Shown piece after piece: positions 10,116-22,489 of a stretch of DNA of 64,000 nt (positions are counted from its first letter, which is position 1; each line of letters starts with the position of its first letter). Position numbers and translations under genes: made by a program. The notes under the pieces were generated by a model, which was not told where the DNA came from, did no database searches, and worked only from the letters and a program-made list of their open reading frames with translations. Where the stretch lies: the NCBI GenBank assembly GCA_028551475.1, contig CM052360.1, forward strand, positions 11,768,501 to 11,832,500. The letters run 5' to 3'. The DNA is from Casuarina equisetifolia. Lineage: Eukaryota > Streptophyta > Magnoliopsida > Fagales > Casuarinaceae.

Positions 10116-13100
10116 TAAAAAAAATTCTGTGAATCATAGAGCAATGAAAATGATTGTGTGAATCAAATCTAGTGAGCACCTGAAGGCTTGAAGATTACTA
10201 TTCACAATTGTTAAAAAAAATGTATAACATTTTTAGTTTACATTTTATACAAACGAAACCTATCCTAGCCATTTAAGTAGAGTAGCCTAAGCACTAATGT
10301 TTTAATACACCCCCTTAAGTTGAAGTATTTGATTTCTATAAATCATATACTCCAAGTTTGGATAATAAATATTGATATTGTTTACTAGATAATGCTTTAA
10401 TAAGTAAGTTTGCTAACTACTCAATTGTGTGTAAACTTCTATTTTGAATGATTATGCTTTATAGCTTTTTCAATATAAAATGATATTTATCTCAATGTGT
10501 TTCTTCCATTGAAGAAAGATAGGATTTGCAATTTGAGCTAAAGTATTTGACTTGTGTAAATCAAATACTTTAAGTTAAATAATAAATATTGATATTGTTT
10601 ACTAGATTATGCTTTAGTAAATAAGTTTGCTGACTACTCAATTGTGTTATTTCTAGTTTGAATGATTCCTCTTTATAGCCTTTTCATGATAAAATGATAA
10701 TTTACCTTAAGCTATTTCATCCATTAACGAAAGATAAGATTTTCAGTTGTGTTGAGTTGCTTGATAATTACTATATAAGTGTATTGGATGAGACACATAG
10801 GCTCCAAGATCCATAAAAAGACCAATGAGGTAGATGATTTCATAGGTTATGTATGCCATAGCCTTTATATTTTGACTTTGTTGATGATCTTGAAACTATT
10901 GGTTATTTCTTAGTTAACCAAGATATGAATGAGTCACCTAACTTGATATAATAACCAATAATGCAATAGTATGACATAGGACAAGTTGCATAATCCCAAT
11001 CATACTAGGTAAATAATTCTAAGTTGGATAATGATGGTCGAAATAAACCAAGATTAGGAGAAGATGCTAGAAATGAAACTTAGATTTGGTTGTGCATTGT
11101 TTCAATAAATTAGCCTCTTATGTAATCCTTGAAAAGATGATCCATCCTTCATGATTGGGTCATGCTTCTATCTAGAACTCCTACATCATATTCTAGAATG
11201 GACTATTTTAAGTTTTGTTTCATAAGCCTAGGTGTAGGCTTGGAATTTGAAACTCCAAACTTAGAAATCAATTTAAGTTTGTATTTGTTTTGGCTAAGGA
11301 AAATGCCTTCTTTTAATCATACAATCTCAATATCAAGAAAATATTTATATTGACCAAGATCTTTTATATAAAATTCAAGTTCAAATATTTCTTCAAGTTT
11401 GAAATAGTAGTAATATTTGTTAGATCCTATAGTAATCTAAAAAAAAGGGTGAATTAGGTTTCTAAAACATTCTTTTGTCTTTTTATTTTTGTTATGTGAG
11501 GCAATTAACAATTATATGGTAGTAAGTAAAACATTTACATAAAGTACAATCACACAAAGACAAGTGATTTTTGGAAGGTAGTTCAACCAAAGCCACCTCA
11601 ACACCTACTTCACCCCACTTTAGCAAACTGCTAAAGTTACTCTTCTAATTAATTCACCAATTGATTACAAGGGATAACCAATCCCTTAAAATCAGTTTCA
11701 AGTTCTCACCCCAATATTACAAATTTCAAACTTAACGTTTACAAAATATGCAATATATACTTCAGAAGCTTCAAACAAGAGGTAGAAAGCTAATGTAGAA
11801 TGATTTCAACAAAAGCACTAAATTTCGTTCAAGCCTTAGCACTATTCACTTATAGAAAATCAACTCAATAACAATATATATTGAAACACAAAATGATTTC
11901 TAACAAACAAATAAAAGCAGTAGTAAACTCATAATATAATCATCCAGTGAAAAGTCAAATCATGAGTTGGATGAACTTGAGAGAAAAGTATAAGTTTCTT
12001 GAAAGATGTTTGCTTTTTACTATTTTTCATTCTCCACCTTTCTTCTAAATTTTCTACTATAATATAACATCAAAAGGACTAACCTTTTACTTCAAAATAG
12101 TTATTCTGACTTCTCTGAGCAAGATCACATCTTTTTCCCATTGGACCTTTCTTTTTCCTCATCCTCTACTTGTTTATGAGCTTGTATGAGAGAAGGGAGA
12201 TAAGATTGGATTTTTGTCTCAATCTTGTTCAAAATCACACTTATAAGGGATAACCAATCCCTTAAAATTGGTTTCAAGGTCTCACCCTAATATTACAAAT
12301 TTTAAACTTAATGTTTACAAAATATGCAATATATACTTTAGAAGCTTCAAACAAGTGGTAGAAAGTTAATGTAGAATGATTTCAACAAAAGCCCTAAATT
12401 TCATTCAAGCCTTAGCACTATTCACTTGTAGAAAATCAACTCAATACTAATATGTACTGAAACATAAAATGATTCTAACAAGCAAATAAGAGCAGTAGAA
12501 TATAGTCATCTAATGAAGAGTCAAATCATGAGTTGGATGAACTTGAGAGAAAAGTATAAGTTTCTTGAAAGATGCTTGTTTTTTTACTGTTTTTCATTCT
12601 CCACATTTCTTCTAAATTTTATACTATAATATAACATTAAAAAGACTAAGCTTTTACTTCAAAATAGTTTTTTTGCCTTCTCTAAGCAAGATCACATTTT
12701 TTTCCCGTTGGAGCTTTCTCTTTCCTCATCCTCTACTTGTTTATGAGCTTGTATGAGAGAAGGGAGATGAGATTGGCTTTCTGTCTCAATCTTGTTCAAA
12801 TCACACTAAAAAATGTTACCGTTTCATCTAGATCTTTAAGTTAATCATTCGGATCTCATGGAGGCAAAACGGGTCATGGGTTGGGTTTTTGGGTTTCATT
12901 TGAATTTGCTTCAATCCTCTTCAATCTTGAAGCAAATCTTTATTAGTATGTCATAGATCAATAGATTGACTTCTTGTTTGATAAAACCCTATGATTTTGG
13001 CTTTAGAAATACTTTAATATACTTCAATTTCTCTTTCAATCAATTAGATCATAGGTTACCAAGAACACCATAATCTCTTCAATTTGATCCTCTTTAAGTA

Positions 13101-13970
13101 ATAGGTCATTGATTTTTCTTCACAAAAATGTTCTCCTCTTTAATACCTTTAGAATGATGTAATTTTTGTTCCCATTGAAGGAGTCAACAATAGCAGATTT
13201 TACCAGCATGTAGTGGGTCACGTTGAGCAAGTTGAACATGGGTTTTTAGTTAGTCATGCAGGTTACGAGCATTCGTGGGTCATGCCTATCTGACTCGGGT
13301 TGTGCTTCACAGGTCGCCAACTTGCTCACAACTTGTGCACTTTTTGGGCTATGAAGCAAGTCATGGATTATGCAAATTGGATTGCACAAGCTTGAGGCAT
13401 ATGGGTTACGTGCCTTTGATCTGGGTAATGCCTAATGTGCATTGGGTCTAGATTGCAAGGGCTAGAATCATTATGTCTAGGCTTTTGCAAGTTGCATGTA
13501 AAAAAATATATTTGCCATGGTTAAACATCATTTTTCCTATTTAAATCAATAAGCAAGAAATGTTTTAATTATAATATTTTCATATTATAATTTCCTATTT
13601 GTTATCATCCAAATATTAATATATTCCAACATTATTGTTCCTAGTAATAAGAATATTATTAACATAAACTAGAAAAATGACAAATGTACCATGTGTCACC
13701 TCATCTACAAGGACTATTTGTGATGAGATGATTGAAATCTGCCTATAAGGATAGCCTTATTAAATTTAACATATCACTATCTCAATACTTATCTTAGCCA
13801 ACATAATGATTTTCACAAGTGACATACTAAGTGCTATTTTTGACAAGAGAAGTCCAATGATAACTCCATGTATATCTCTTTTACCAAATCCTCATGTAAA
13901 AAGGTATTTTTTAAATCCATTGATGAAGACACTAATGTTGGATTGTTCCTATGCTAATTATCGATCTAAC
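10116..13970 (-). mobile_element. degraded Copia retrotransposon (RT-RNase H) interrupted by a solo LTR
   Basis: Reading the - strand, 13950-13632 encodes decayed Copia reverse transcriptase (MDLKNTFLHEDL, then FVIFLVYVNN, the YVDD box with both Asp changed). 11417-11050 continues it (IKDLGQYKYFLDIEI, EGIFLSQNKYKLKL). 11030-10800 gives RNase H (SWLTKK then IVSRSS), and 10310-10760 its end (LANLLIKALSSKQYQYL then SKLGVYDL), which is present twice by a roughly 230-bp tandem duplication. A polypurine tract TTAAGGGGGTG adjoins the presumed 3' LTR, which ends at about 10311. Many stops are present. The gap 11418-13631 is a later solo LTR insertion. Confidence 0.85.
11413..13636 (-). mobile_element. 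Sirevirus-like Copia solo LTR (family B, copy 1) with internal tandem duplication
   Basis: The LTR runs 11418-13631. Read on + it starts TGTTAGATCC and ends CCAACA. It matches the LTR at 59808-62790 throughout (for example GGTGAATTAGGTTT and the CACCCCAC…AGCAA segment). It splits the RT of the Copia relic cleanly, and the flanking five bases agree at 4 of 5 (AATAA/AATAT on the - strand), consistent with an aged target duplication. A stretch of 576 bp is tandemly repeated inside (11671-12246 and 12247-12810). Removing one copy gives about 1.64 kb, close to the other family members. Confidence 0.82.
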
Positions 13971-14690
13971 TATTATCATTTTGGCCACTAGGTAGAATGT
14001 CCTTAGTAATGTGACTCAGTTTAGTTTAACTCATGAGTATTAAATGAAATGAAAATAACTTTTTGATTAAGATTTTAGCTCAATTGTAGTATAAAGAAGT
14101 AATAATATGCTTGTAGAGCAATTTTAAGTGCCAATAGGGTAAAAACCCCAAACTTGTTATTTCTCATGAAACATAAAACTAAGACTCTGATTATCTCAAA
14201 TCCTTTATTTGCCATGGTGCAAACCTAATTTGGGATTTTGGTTAAGCAAGTTAGAACCAAGTTCATTTATTAAGAACAATGCTTAAGTACTCGTGTAAAT
14301 CTTATGAATTATAATAAGTTTGAGTTATGAAATCTTCTAACTACTATCTTTAGGCCTAGATAAAATTGTTCCAATGATAGATGATAGATTAAAATATTTT
14401 GTACTCATAAAACTTAGTTTATGATCTATATATACAATACATGACATTTAATTTAAAAGAAAAACAACGTATAAGAGAAAAGACAATGGGAATACGCCAT
14501 TGGCATGATCTCGATTTGCAGTTACCAAATAATAACTAGTCCTTTATAATTAAATACATAGAAAAGAAGAAAGAATGTGAGCCAATTTATGTGACAATTG
14601 CGGCCCAATGTGAGTAAAGAATAAAACAGCCCACAACACCACATTTTGTAACACTAAATATTGATGCTGATTTAGATTGAAAAGAAGGAT
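13971..14690. other. AT-rich spacer upstream of GT61 copy 3
   Basis: No gene recognised. A short phrase near 14100-14170 (GCTTGTAGAGCAATTTTAA then CCAATAGGGTAAAAACCCCA) recurs in altered form at 17885-17935, so it belongs to an unidentified dispersed repeat. Confidence 0.4.
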
Positions 14691-14769
14691 TTTAAATTTT
14701 AAATTAAAAATTATCTTATAAATTGAGGTATAATTTTTATATTTAATTGAGTCTGTTTTATTAAAGGAA

Positions 14770-15060
14770 GCTCATTCATCTTTATCCGTGCCACATCAGA
14801 CTTTTGCTACATCAGCAAAATATAGATCCCACGTTATGCCGCGTGGCACCCTTTAGGCCCTTGGGCCACGTAGACCCCAGGTCGAGCGCGCTCCGCTTTC
14901 CCCCCCTGCGCCGCTCTCCTTCTCCCGCGCCTTTACATCTTCCCGAATAGGAAACCGGAAGGCGTGGCTCACCGGCGACAAATCAGGAAACTGATTAGGG
15001 GAAGTATATATAAAACAGATTATTCTGTCTTCATGAGCTTTCATTTTCAAGCCATCAGTA
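14770..15060 (+). promoter_or_regulatory. putative promoter block of GT61 copy 3, with TATA box
   Basis: Counterpart of 3490-3780. In this copy alone the block ends in a canonical TATA box, TATATATAAAA (15005-15015). The upstream ACGT-core element is altered from CCACGTCA to CCACATCA, although a second CCACGTAG further down is kept. The conserved phrase GTCTTCATGAGCTTTC lies about 25 bases after the TATA box, where transcription would start. That leaves a leader of about 600 bases. Confidence 0.5.
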
Positions 15061-15662
15061 ACTTGTTTTTCTGGAAACTATATTGAATTTGAAACCATAA
15101 ACGCCAGAGCCATTACTCACCCTAATATGGAAGAAGACGCGCGATCAAAATTTTCCTTCTCAATAAGAATAGCCAGCAAACAGCCGTGCGTCCTTATTCC
15201 AGAGAAGAGGGATTATTTGCAGTTTTCCTCTTTTGTTTTGATTCTTCTTTGTTTGAGTAATTCATTGTAATTAATAGAATAGATGCAGAGACCCTATGAA
15301 TAGGGATTGTAAACTGGTTCCTTTTCGGTCGGCCCTCTGTTTTCTTTCGGTTTGTTTTTCCCACCGGTCTTCCTCTGTAAGTCTGATTTTTTTCCACTTG
15401 AAACCTTCATCTTTAAAAGTGAACTCATATTCTCCGTTCTCATCATGCATGCTTCCATCCTATGTTGTACAATATCTTAGTTATCTGTTTCACATTTTCT
15501 TTTCATATTTAGATCGAATACCATCTACTGTCTATCTAGGAACTTTTAGACCCAGAGACAGATGGGTAGCAGGAAAGCCTGAATCTGGGAGTCATCATCG
15601 GTTCTGGTTCTCAAAAATTGAAATAATCTACCGAAGCAGAAGAACTTCGATCAGACACTGAT

Positions 15663-17595
15663 ATGGGGAGTAAAGGCGCAAGACCATTGATTACGTTCCT
15701 CGCGGTAGTACTACTTTTCGTTATACTCCAGTACAATATATCGATGATATCAAGCATAAAAAGGAGGACTCTTTCCACCAGTAGGCAAGGTATGCGTTGT
15801 GGAACCTTTCTGTCTACTCTTCATTGTTCATGTTGTAGGTCGCAGAGAAGGAGAAGACACATTGTGAAAATAAGTCGGCGTTTATGGAAAAAGTTTCGTC
15901 CATAAAGAGTCAGCATTTGATTCACTCCCTTATGGTTTTTTGCGTCTTCTTTCTACGTGTTTTCATAAAGGCAATGATAATATAACTCAAATCCTTATAT
16001 ATTCGTGTCGAGAAACACCTTCCCCGGCGTCATACCGATCAACTTTCGCGATGAGTCGTTTTCATCCCTGAAGTCAATCTGTCCTTCTTAAACAGTGCAA
16101 AACGGCATTATCACTTCCAAGAGAGGAAAGGAAGTGTTAGGCACATCCATTTCTTGGTGCTTAAGAAATGCTTGGTTTTCATTAGTTTGCTCCTCTCGAT
16201 TTGCCGATCGTTGGTTTACAGATTGGTGACAGACAGGTTAACTGCGCCAGAGGGCAGATTTTTTAGCACATTCCTGTTTTCTTTCGTGTAGCAGTCATGT
16301 TACAACTTATAAAGATTCTTATATTTCACCTTCTGCACGCGTTGAATTGAAGTTCCATGTTTGCAGACAGAACAAGCCGGGTACCGGAATCCATTAGTAG
16401 TGTGAGAAGACTCAGTCCCCCGCCCCGGCAAGCCACTCCGGCGACAGAAATCAGCTGCTCCCGAACGCATAACACTCATTATTGTAAAATGAGCGGCCCA
16501 TGTGTACTTGACTCCACTGTCTCCACATTCTATCTGGTGAACCCCACCCGCTCTACCCCACAAAAGCCGTTGGTGGAGAAGATCAGAGGGGTGACTCTCG
16601 TTGCAGGCCCAGCAAGCCCAAAATGTGATGTCATTCACGAGTCCCCCGCAGTTGTATTCAATGCCAGTTTCACCGGGAACTTCTTCCATGAGTTTAACGA
16701 TGGCTTCATCCCCCTTTACATCACCGTCAACACTCTTTTCCCTGATCAAGACGTCGTATTCGTGATCTCAAAGCCTAGTGATTGGTGGCTCAGCAAGTAC
16801 AAAGAATTGTTAAGCGCTTTCAGTAAGAGCCCTATCATAAACCTTGAAAATGATAATTCCACCCATTGCTTTCCTTCTGCCAGTGTGGGTATGATGACCC
16901 ATGGTTTTATGGAAATAGACCCTAAATCAGCCCCAAAGAAGTCGCTCATCGATTTTCATTTTTTCCTGGATAGAGCCTATGGCCGAAAGCGTGAGTTCCT
17001 TAACCAAAACCATCCCTCTATAGCTAACCCTCCAAAAGGCCGGCCGCGCCTTGTGTTATTTGGTCGTAGAGGTGCCACTGGTCGGTTGCTCTTAAACCAA
17101 AATGAAGTAAGACTTGAGGCAGAAAGGGTTGGTTTTGAAGTGATTGTTTTCGAGCCAAACCATTCGACCCCGTTGAGGGAAGCCTATACGTTGATGAATT
17201 CGAGCCATGCAGCTGTTGGGATACACGGTTCAGCACTTACACATTTATTATTTCTCCGGCCTGGCTCCGTCTTACTGCAAGTGGTGCCGCTAGGGCTTGA
17301 ATTGTTGTCCGGTGCTTGCTTTACCACACCGGCAAATCTTATGGGGTTAGAATACATGGAGTATACGATAAAAGCGGAGGAGAGTAGCCTGTTAGAGAAG
17401 TATGACAAGGATGAAATGATCATAAAAGATCCAGCTGCTTTTGCATCAAAGCAACAAGAAAAGGGGAACTATCCGTTTAGGATATATCTGAGGGAACAAG
17501 ATGTTAAGTTGGATTTGGTAAGGTTTAGGGAGCATTTGAAGGAAGTTTACGTGAAGGCCAAGAAATTTGTGGAAAGAGGTGTTGAAATACGATAA
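15663..17595 (+). CDS. GT61 family glycosyltransferase (array copy 3)
   Basis: Exon 1 is 15663-15789, the intron 15790-16366 (GTATGCG…GCAG, phase 1), exon 2 16367-17595; 451 aa. The start MGSKGARPLITFLAVVLLFV gives a signal anchor at about residues 8-25. The catalytic domain has CDVIHESPAVVFNAS, FFHEFNDGFIPLYITVNT, HCFPSASVGMMTHGFM, LVLFGRRGATGRLLLNQNEV, VGIHGSALTHLLFLRPGS and LEYMEYTIKAEESSL, ending KAKKFVERGVEIR, where the other copies end in EREG or ERVG. Like copy 2 it lacks the 16-residue segment before TLVAGP and has Ser in HGSALTH, so copies 2 and 3 are sisters. No stop or shift disturbs it. Expected in the Golgi as a type II membrane enzyme; donor and acceptor unknown. Confidence 0.93.
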
Positions 17596-17989
17596 TTTTA
17601 GTTAGCATTCTTCCAATTGCTGTTGAAAATCATATTTGGAAGGGTGGGTGCTGAATTTTTTAACCCATACTTAGGACCATGGTACTGACAGGTCGTTTAG
17701 TTCTTTATACTTTTATTCTTTTGTTTCTCATTCACAAGTTCATATGTAGTTTAAAACAAATTAAAATCTTGAAATTTTGAGTGAAGCATAGAGCATTTAG
17801 TTTGAAGGTCTACGGCTCACTACTTAACTTGTTACTAAGCTTTTAACTCTTAAAGTATTATAAAGACAAAATGAAATGAATTTGGCTTGTAAAACAATTT
17901 TAAATCCTAATAGGATAAAAGCCCCATACTTGCTGTCCTATTGTTTACTAACCTAATCCAAGGAATTAGTTTATAACAAATATTGCAGG
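17596..17989. other. 3' flank of GT61 copy 3
   Basis: The first 200 bases match the 3' flank of the other copies (GAAGCATAGAGCATTTAG then TTGAAGGTCTA). The remainder resembles 14100-14170 and ends where the solo LTR of family A inserted. Confidence 0.45.
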
Positions 17990-18781
17990 ACACTTGATGC
18001 GGGAGCAATTATGCCACTCCAAGCTAATGGCCTAGCCCATACGTTGAGTGTTCTAGCAATTACATTTTTAGGTTCAAGAAGCCAAACTTGAAGAGTATCC
18101 CAACAAATTTTGAACTGTGTTGTTTTAGGATTCTTAAATTATCAAGATTTATATTATTTGGAGTTTCCATACCTATTAGGATTTTTACTATTTGGAGTTT
18201 CCATTCTTGTCATTATTCCTACTATCTAGAGTTTTCATTCATATCAAGATTCCTAATATTTGGACTTTCCATTCTTGTTAGGTTTCCTACTATCTTGCTT
18301 TTCAATTCCTGTTAGGATTCCTACTATTTTAAGGTCCATAATTTGTTGAGATCCTATGCCTAATTTGTTTAAGATCTTAATTTGGTTAGTTTTTATTTTC
18401 TTTGATCCTACCAAACTTAAGTTTTGAGTATTCCTAATTCTTCTAGCATTAGATTTAGTTGTCTATTTAAAGATATCGTTATTTCAATTGCATGTAGAAC
18501 TTTAAAGAACTTTATGAGAACCTTTGAGATTGGAGAAGTTATTGCATTTTGTTTCCTTTAAGTCTTGCCTTTTAAATGTCGTGTTCTTACTTTCTAATTT
18601 TTTACATTCCAGCTATTTTAATTCCTATCTTTAAATTACTGTTTTTACATTTTAGTACTTTATTTTCTAGTCTTTACCTTTCTAGTCCTTTATATTTCTT
18701 AATTTTCTTGTTATTATTCTATTCCAATCTCTCTAGAATCCAAAGCTCACTCAATTGCCCATCACAATCCGTATCAACACT
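17990..18781. mobile_element. solo LTR, family A, with target duplication ACACT
   Basis: The LTR runs 17995-18776 (782 bp), begins TGATGCGG and ends CCGTATCA. It is flanked by ACACT (17990-17994 and 18777-18781). It is colinear with 8354-9138, including the TTAGGATTCCTACTATT minisatellite-like units and the TATTTAAAG box. The different target duplications show two independent insertions rather than one duplicated segment. Confidence 0.9.
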
Positions 18782-18839
18782 ATTATAACAATATCAATGT
18801 GCCTTAAACATGTTTATATAAACTTAAGATGGTACAAAT

Positions 18840-19260
18840 ACATTCATAGAGGCATTGAATTCCCTAGGTAAAAAATTTAAAAGCATGTTTATGAACACCT
18901 TGCTTCACTTGATTGGAGATCACATGCTGACCAGTTAGATGCAATATTGAAATTAAATTTATACTTATAGGATGCGATCTTGGGTACAAGAAATAAAATA
19001 GGAAAGTTCTTAGAAATGGACCTTTAGACCAATAAAATGAAAAATCCAACAGCTCCCAAGACATTGGTGGAAATTGAATCTAGTCTAAACCCTGCATGAT
19101 AAGATCAAAGTTAGTATTAAAGACACCTCATATTGGCGGAAAATTGATTATGTGGGTATGTAGATTTCTGCCAATATTGTCATCCTCAAGGGCATATCAA
19201 GGAGGACTAGCAAAGGAAACAAGAGCGATTTTCTAAAAAGTTAAGAGTAATGGAAAAAGA
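18840..19260 (+). pseudogene. degraded DUF4283/zinc-knuckle ORF (retroelement ORF1-like)
   Basis: In shifting frames the + strand reads IGKFLEMDL, then PTAPKTLVEIESSLNPA, then FCQYCHPQGHIKED, the order seen in plant DUF4283 proteins followed by a CCHC-type knuckle (C..C….H….; the final Cys is lost at a stop). Such ORFs occur in plant LINEs and related elements. Several stops and shifts make it non-functional. The AT-rich, coding-like stretch to about 20400 may be its linker but cannot be assigned. Confidence 0.5.
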
Positions 19261-21985
19261 AGAATCTAGTAGGAAGCAAACATAAGAAAAGAGCCACTCC
19301 ATGGCTCAAAAGGGGACTCCTAGCTACTTAGTGAAGTGAAAGAACAACATCATCCTCCCTACTAGGTGCAGCAGCCGTTCGGTGAGGAGAAACCTTAAAG
19401 GAATTGCAACGGAACTAGTGTTGGTTGAAATTGAAGCACAATCTTTAGTATAGTGTGTTAGAGCTTGGGCTCAAATGGTGGTGTCATTACTAGGTAATCA
19501 ATTTACCATGTTCATGGATTAGGGAGAAACAAAACTAGTACAAGAAATTCAAGAGAATTTGTCAAAAATGAAAATAAAGATAGATGAACTTGTTTTGGAA
19601 TCTTTTGTCTTCCATCAATCTCTTAGTGCTGAGCAGCAAAAAAGGATAGAAAAAGTATACTTCCTTTGGATGGTTTAAAAAGGGCCAACAACAAATGGAA
19701 GACATCACACCCAAAGAGGTGATTCATGTTCTTTTAGAAGCCTTAAAAAAGGAAGTAGAGAAATTAATGCAAGAGCCAACTGTTAGAGAAGGATAAGGAA
19801 ATGGGGAAGTTAAGGTTGGGGAACATCAATTTCTTGTTAATCAAATTCAAAATCTACAACTTATAATATTGAGCGTGATCATATATTGAATCCTTTACCT
19901 ACACGGCCTAGAGGACATGCAAATGTTGCTATCCAAAAGAAAGATCTATGCGGATTATTTTCCATAGACTCTTGAGGAAAGACAAGAAAAATAGATTGGC
20001 TTAGCTCTTTGCATGAGCAACAAATTGTTTGGGAAACCTCAGGCAGATACAGCCCCAGTAGTTACTAATGTGGAGCAAGTACTGTTGGCAAAGGCCGTTG
20101 AATAGGCTGCGTTTTGCATAGCATTCACACTAGTCTTAGGGTGGATACCCCTACTGATTAAGGTAGTTAGATTGCTTCCGCATCTGAATAGGAATATGGC
20201 CTTAATTACTTTGCTACACTTGGATCCATCACCAACACGTTCACCACTCAACAAGATCAGATTGAACCAGTCTCAATTGGTACAAAGATAGACAGGGAGT
20301 ATTTTGAAGCTATAGGAGTGGAGGGACTAATGTCTGATGTAGAGGATTTGAATAGGGATCAAGTAGATGCAGTTGAGGCAGAACACTTAGCAGGCACAGA
20401 TGACAATTAGGTTGATGGATATGGTAACAATCTAATTCATTTGAGCAGGCTGAGTAGGACGATATGGAGGTAAATAACAAGGAACCAGCTCAACCATGGG
20501 AACCTAAGTAGAAGTTGATAGAGGATGAGGTTACTATCACTTCCTAAGAACTTTGTACATCTCTCTTTAGATTCGGACTCCAATGCATGTATCTCTTCAT
20601 ACAACAACATAGACCTGCATTCAGCCTCCCCCATAGTAACACAAACACACTTTAGGAACTTGAGAGGCTTGAAAGATTTTTAATCATGTTTATACGAACT
20701 ATGCTTTTGATGCTTTTAGTAAAATTATTTTATTAACACTTTCTTTTTATCATCATTAAAACAACTTAAAGAGATTCCCCATATTCCTAACATTATATAT
20801 AATAATTACAGAGTATATGAATAAAGAAATCGTAAATCACATATAGCATAGTCACTCACACATGAATCTACAATCCATGGAATGCAATATTGAAAAGGTT
20901 GAGAAGTGGGTGCTACACTTGCAATGTCCCGAAGAGCCTCTCTCGATGGAAACATGTTTAGGGCACTTGGCATTTTTTTTGGAGTTGTTCCAGAGATAGA
21001 CTAGGAACTAGTGGATTGCTTTGAACACCCATGGGTTAAGTCACCGAGGTTTGAGTAAAACTTAATGTCTAAAACCCCATCAAGTTTTGCTTCAATATGC
21101 TTTTATCGGAGGTTATAATATTGAGTTCTTGTGATCTAGCCACACCACTTTCTAATAGTCTCTCGTCGCACCCGAACATTTGCCATTGGGAAACAAAAAG
21201 AGTTAAAGACTTATCAACCAACTTTTTTATCCAATTCAAAGTAGCAAGTTGGTTTTGATCTCAATGTTAAGCCTTAATCATATAATCTTTACGCCTCAGG
21301 GAGCATTTCGTTTGACCATTTGAACTTATTCTTTTGTAAAAGCTGGTTCCTAATTAATATGGGTCTCTATAAGGATTCAAATTTGATTTAGAGGAAGATA
21401 AGGTCATTAGGTTCTATCAAAGAAAAAAAGTAAATTGCTTAGTCAACCAATTCAATAGTAAACTAGTAAAAATTCAAATTATGAGATTTGGAGGTATAAA
21501 CTGGGTACATGCATCGTAATATTAAAAAGGTTTTTTTTTTAAAGGTAAAAGGCAATGTTTTGTTTGAGGTAGAAGATGAACTAAGGAATTATGACTGAAT
21601 TTCAGAAACTGTAGGAGCAAAAGGGTCTATGATATTCAAAATTTGGAAACTGTGGGAGCAAAAGGGTCTATGATATTCAAAGTAGGTGTTCAAAGATTAC
21701 CTTCTAAAGGGTGATGCAAAGCAACGCAAAGCATAAATCTTTAAAAGGCACGAGGGATTTAGGACTCAAATGAAAGCACTAACAAGTTTTAGACCGAAGA
21801 TTGAGTTGGTAAGTGCACTTTCTCAATTTGAAGTAAAAGAGAAAGAGGCTTAGAACAATAAGTTATTTAGCCGACGAGCCAAGTAGTGGTTTAATAGAAA
21901 TTTTAATTGTGAGATTTAGGATTCAATATCTAGCATGTAGGAGTTGAGTGTATACATTATATAATTTTTTATTTTTTTTTTTAAA
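19261..21985. other. unassigned repeat-like spacer
   Basis: No continuous gene recognised. 19400-20640 has short Lys/Glu/Gln-rich open stretches in several + frames and may continue the DUF4283 element. A roughly 45-bp unit containing GGAGCAAAAGGGTCTATGAT is repeated twice at about 21600-21690. Confidence 0.35.
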
Positions 21986-21989
21986 AAAA

Positions 21990-22197
21990 CGAAGGCTTTG
22001 AAACAAATCACATAGAACGGAAATGATTCTATGAATGAGATCTCATGAACCTTGAAAGCTTGAAGATTACTATTCACACTTGCTAAAAAAGACTTACAAC
22101 TTTTTTAGTTTACATTTTGTACAAAAGAATAACCTATCCTAATGGGTTGGGCTTTAACCCATAACAATAGAGCAGCCCAAGCATCAATGTTTAACAC
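21990..22197 (-). mobile_element. LTR fragment matching the Copia relic at 10.1-10.3 kb
   Basis: The segment shares with 10126-10311 the phrases CTTGAAGATTACTATTCACA, TTTTTAGTTTACATTTT.TACAAA, CCTATCCTA and GCA.CAATGTTTAA.ACA. The latter is followed by the element's polypurine tract at 10312, so both are 3' LTR sequence. No internal domain lies next to this copy. Confidence 0.6.
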
Positions 22198-22489
22198 AGG
22201 AAGTTTGTAAAAGTAATTCATTAGGGTATTTAATAAAAGAATCTAACCCTGCCCAAAAAAGATAAAGACAAAAAGATGGAGACTTTCAAGTATGGGTTAA
22301 CCAACCCTTCACGTGCATCTTTTCCAAAGTTGATTTGCAAGGAAGAAAAGGGTGGATGAAAGTAGGACCTTGACTCTGGATTGTGTAAGATACTCATTAA
22401 TAGACAGGAGGATAGCATAATACGTCGCCTTTTGGAGAGGGCTCCATGTTGTTGTAATGCAGAAGCTCCATGCTAGGTTATCTCATTTC

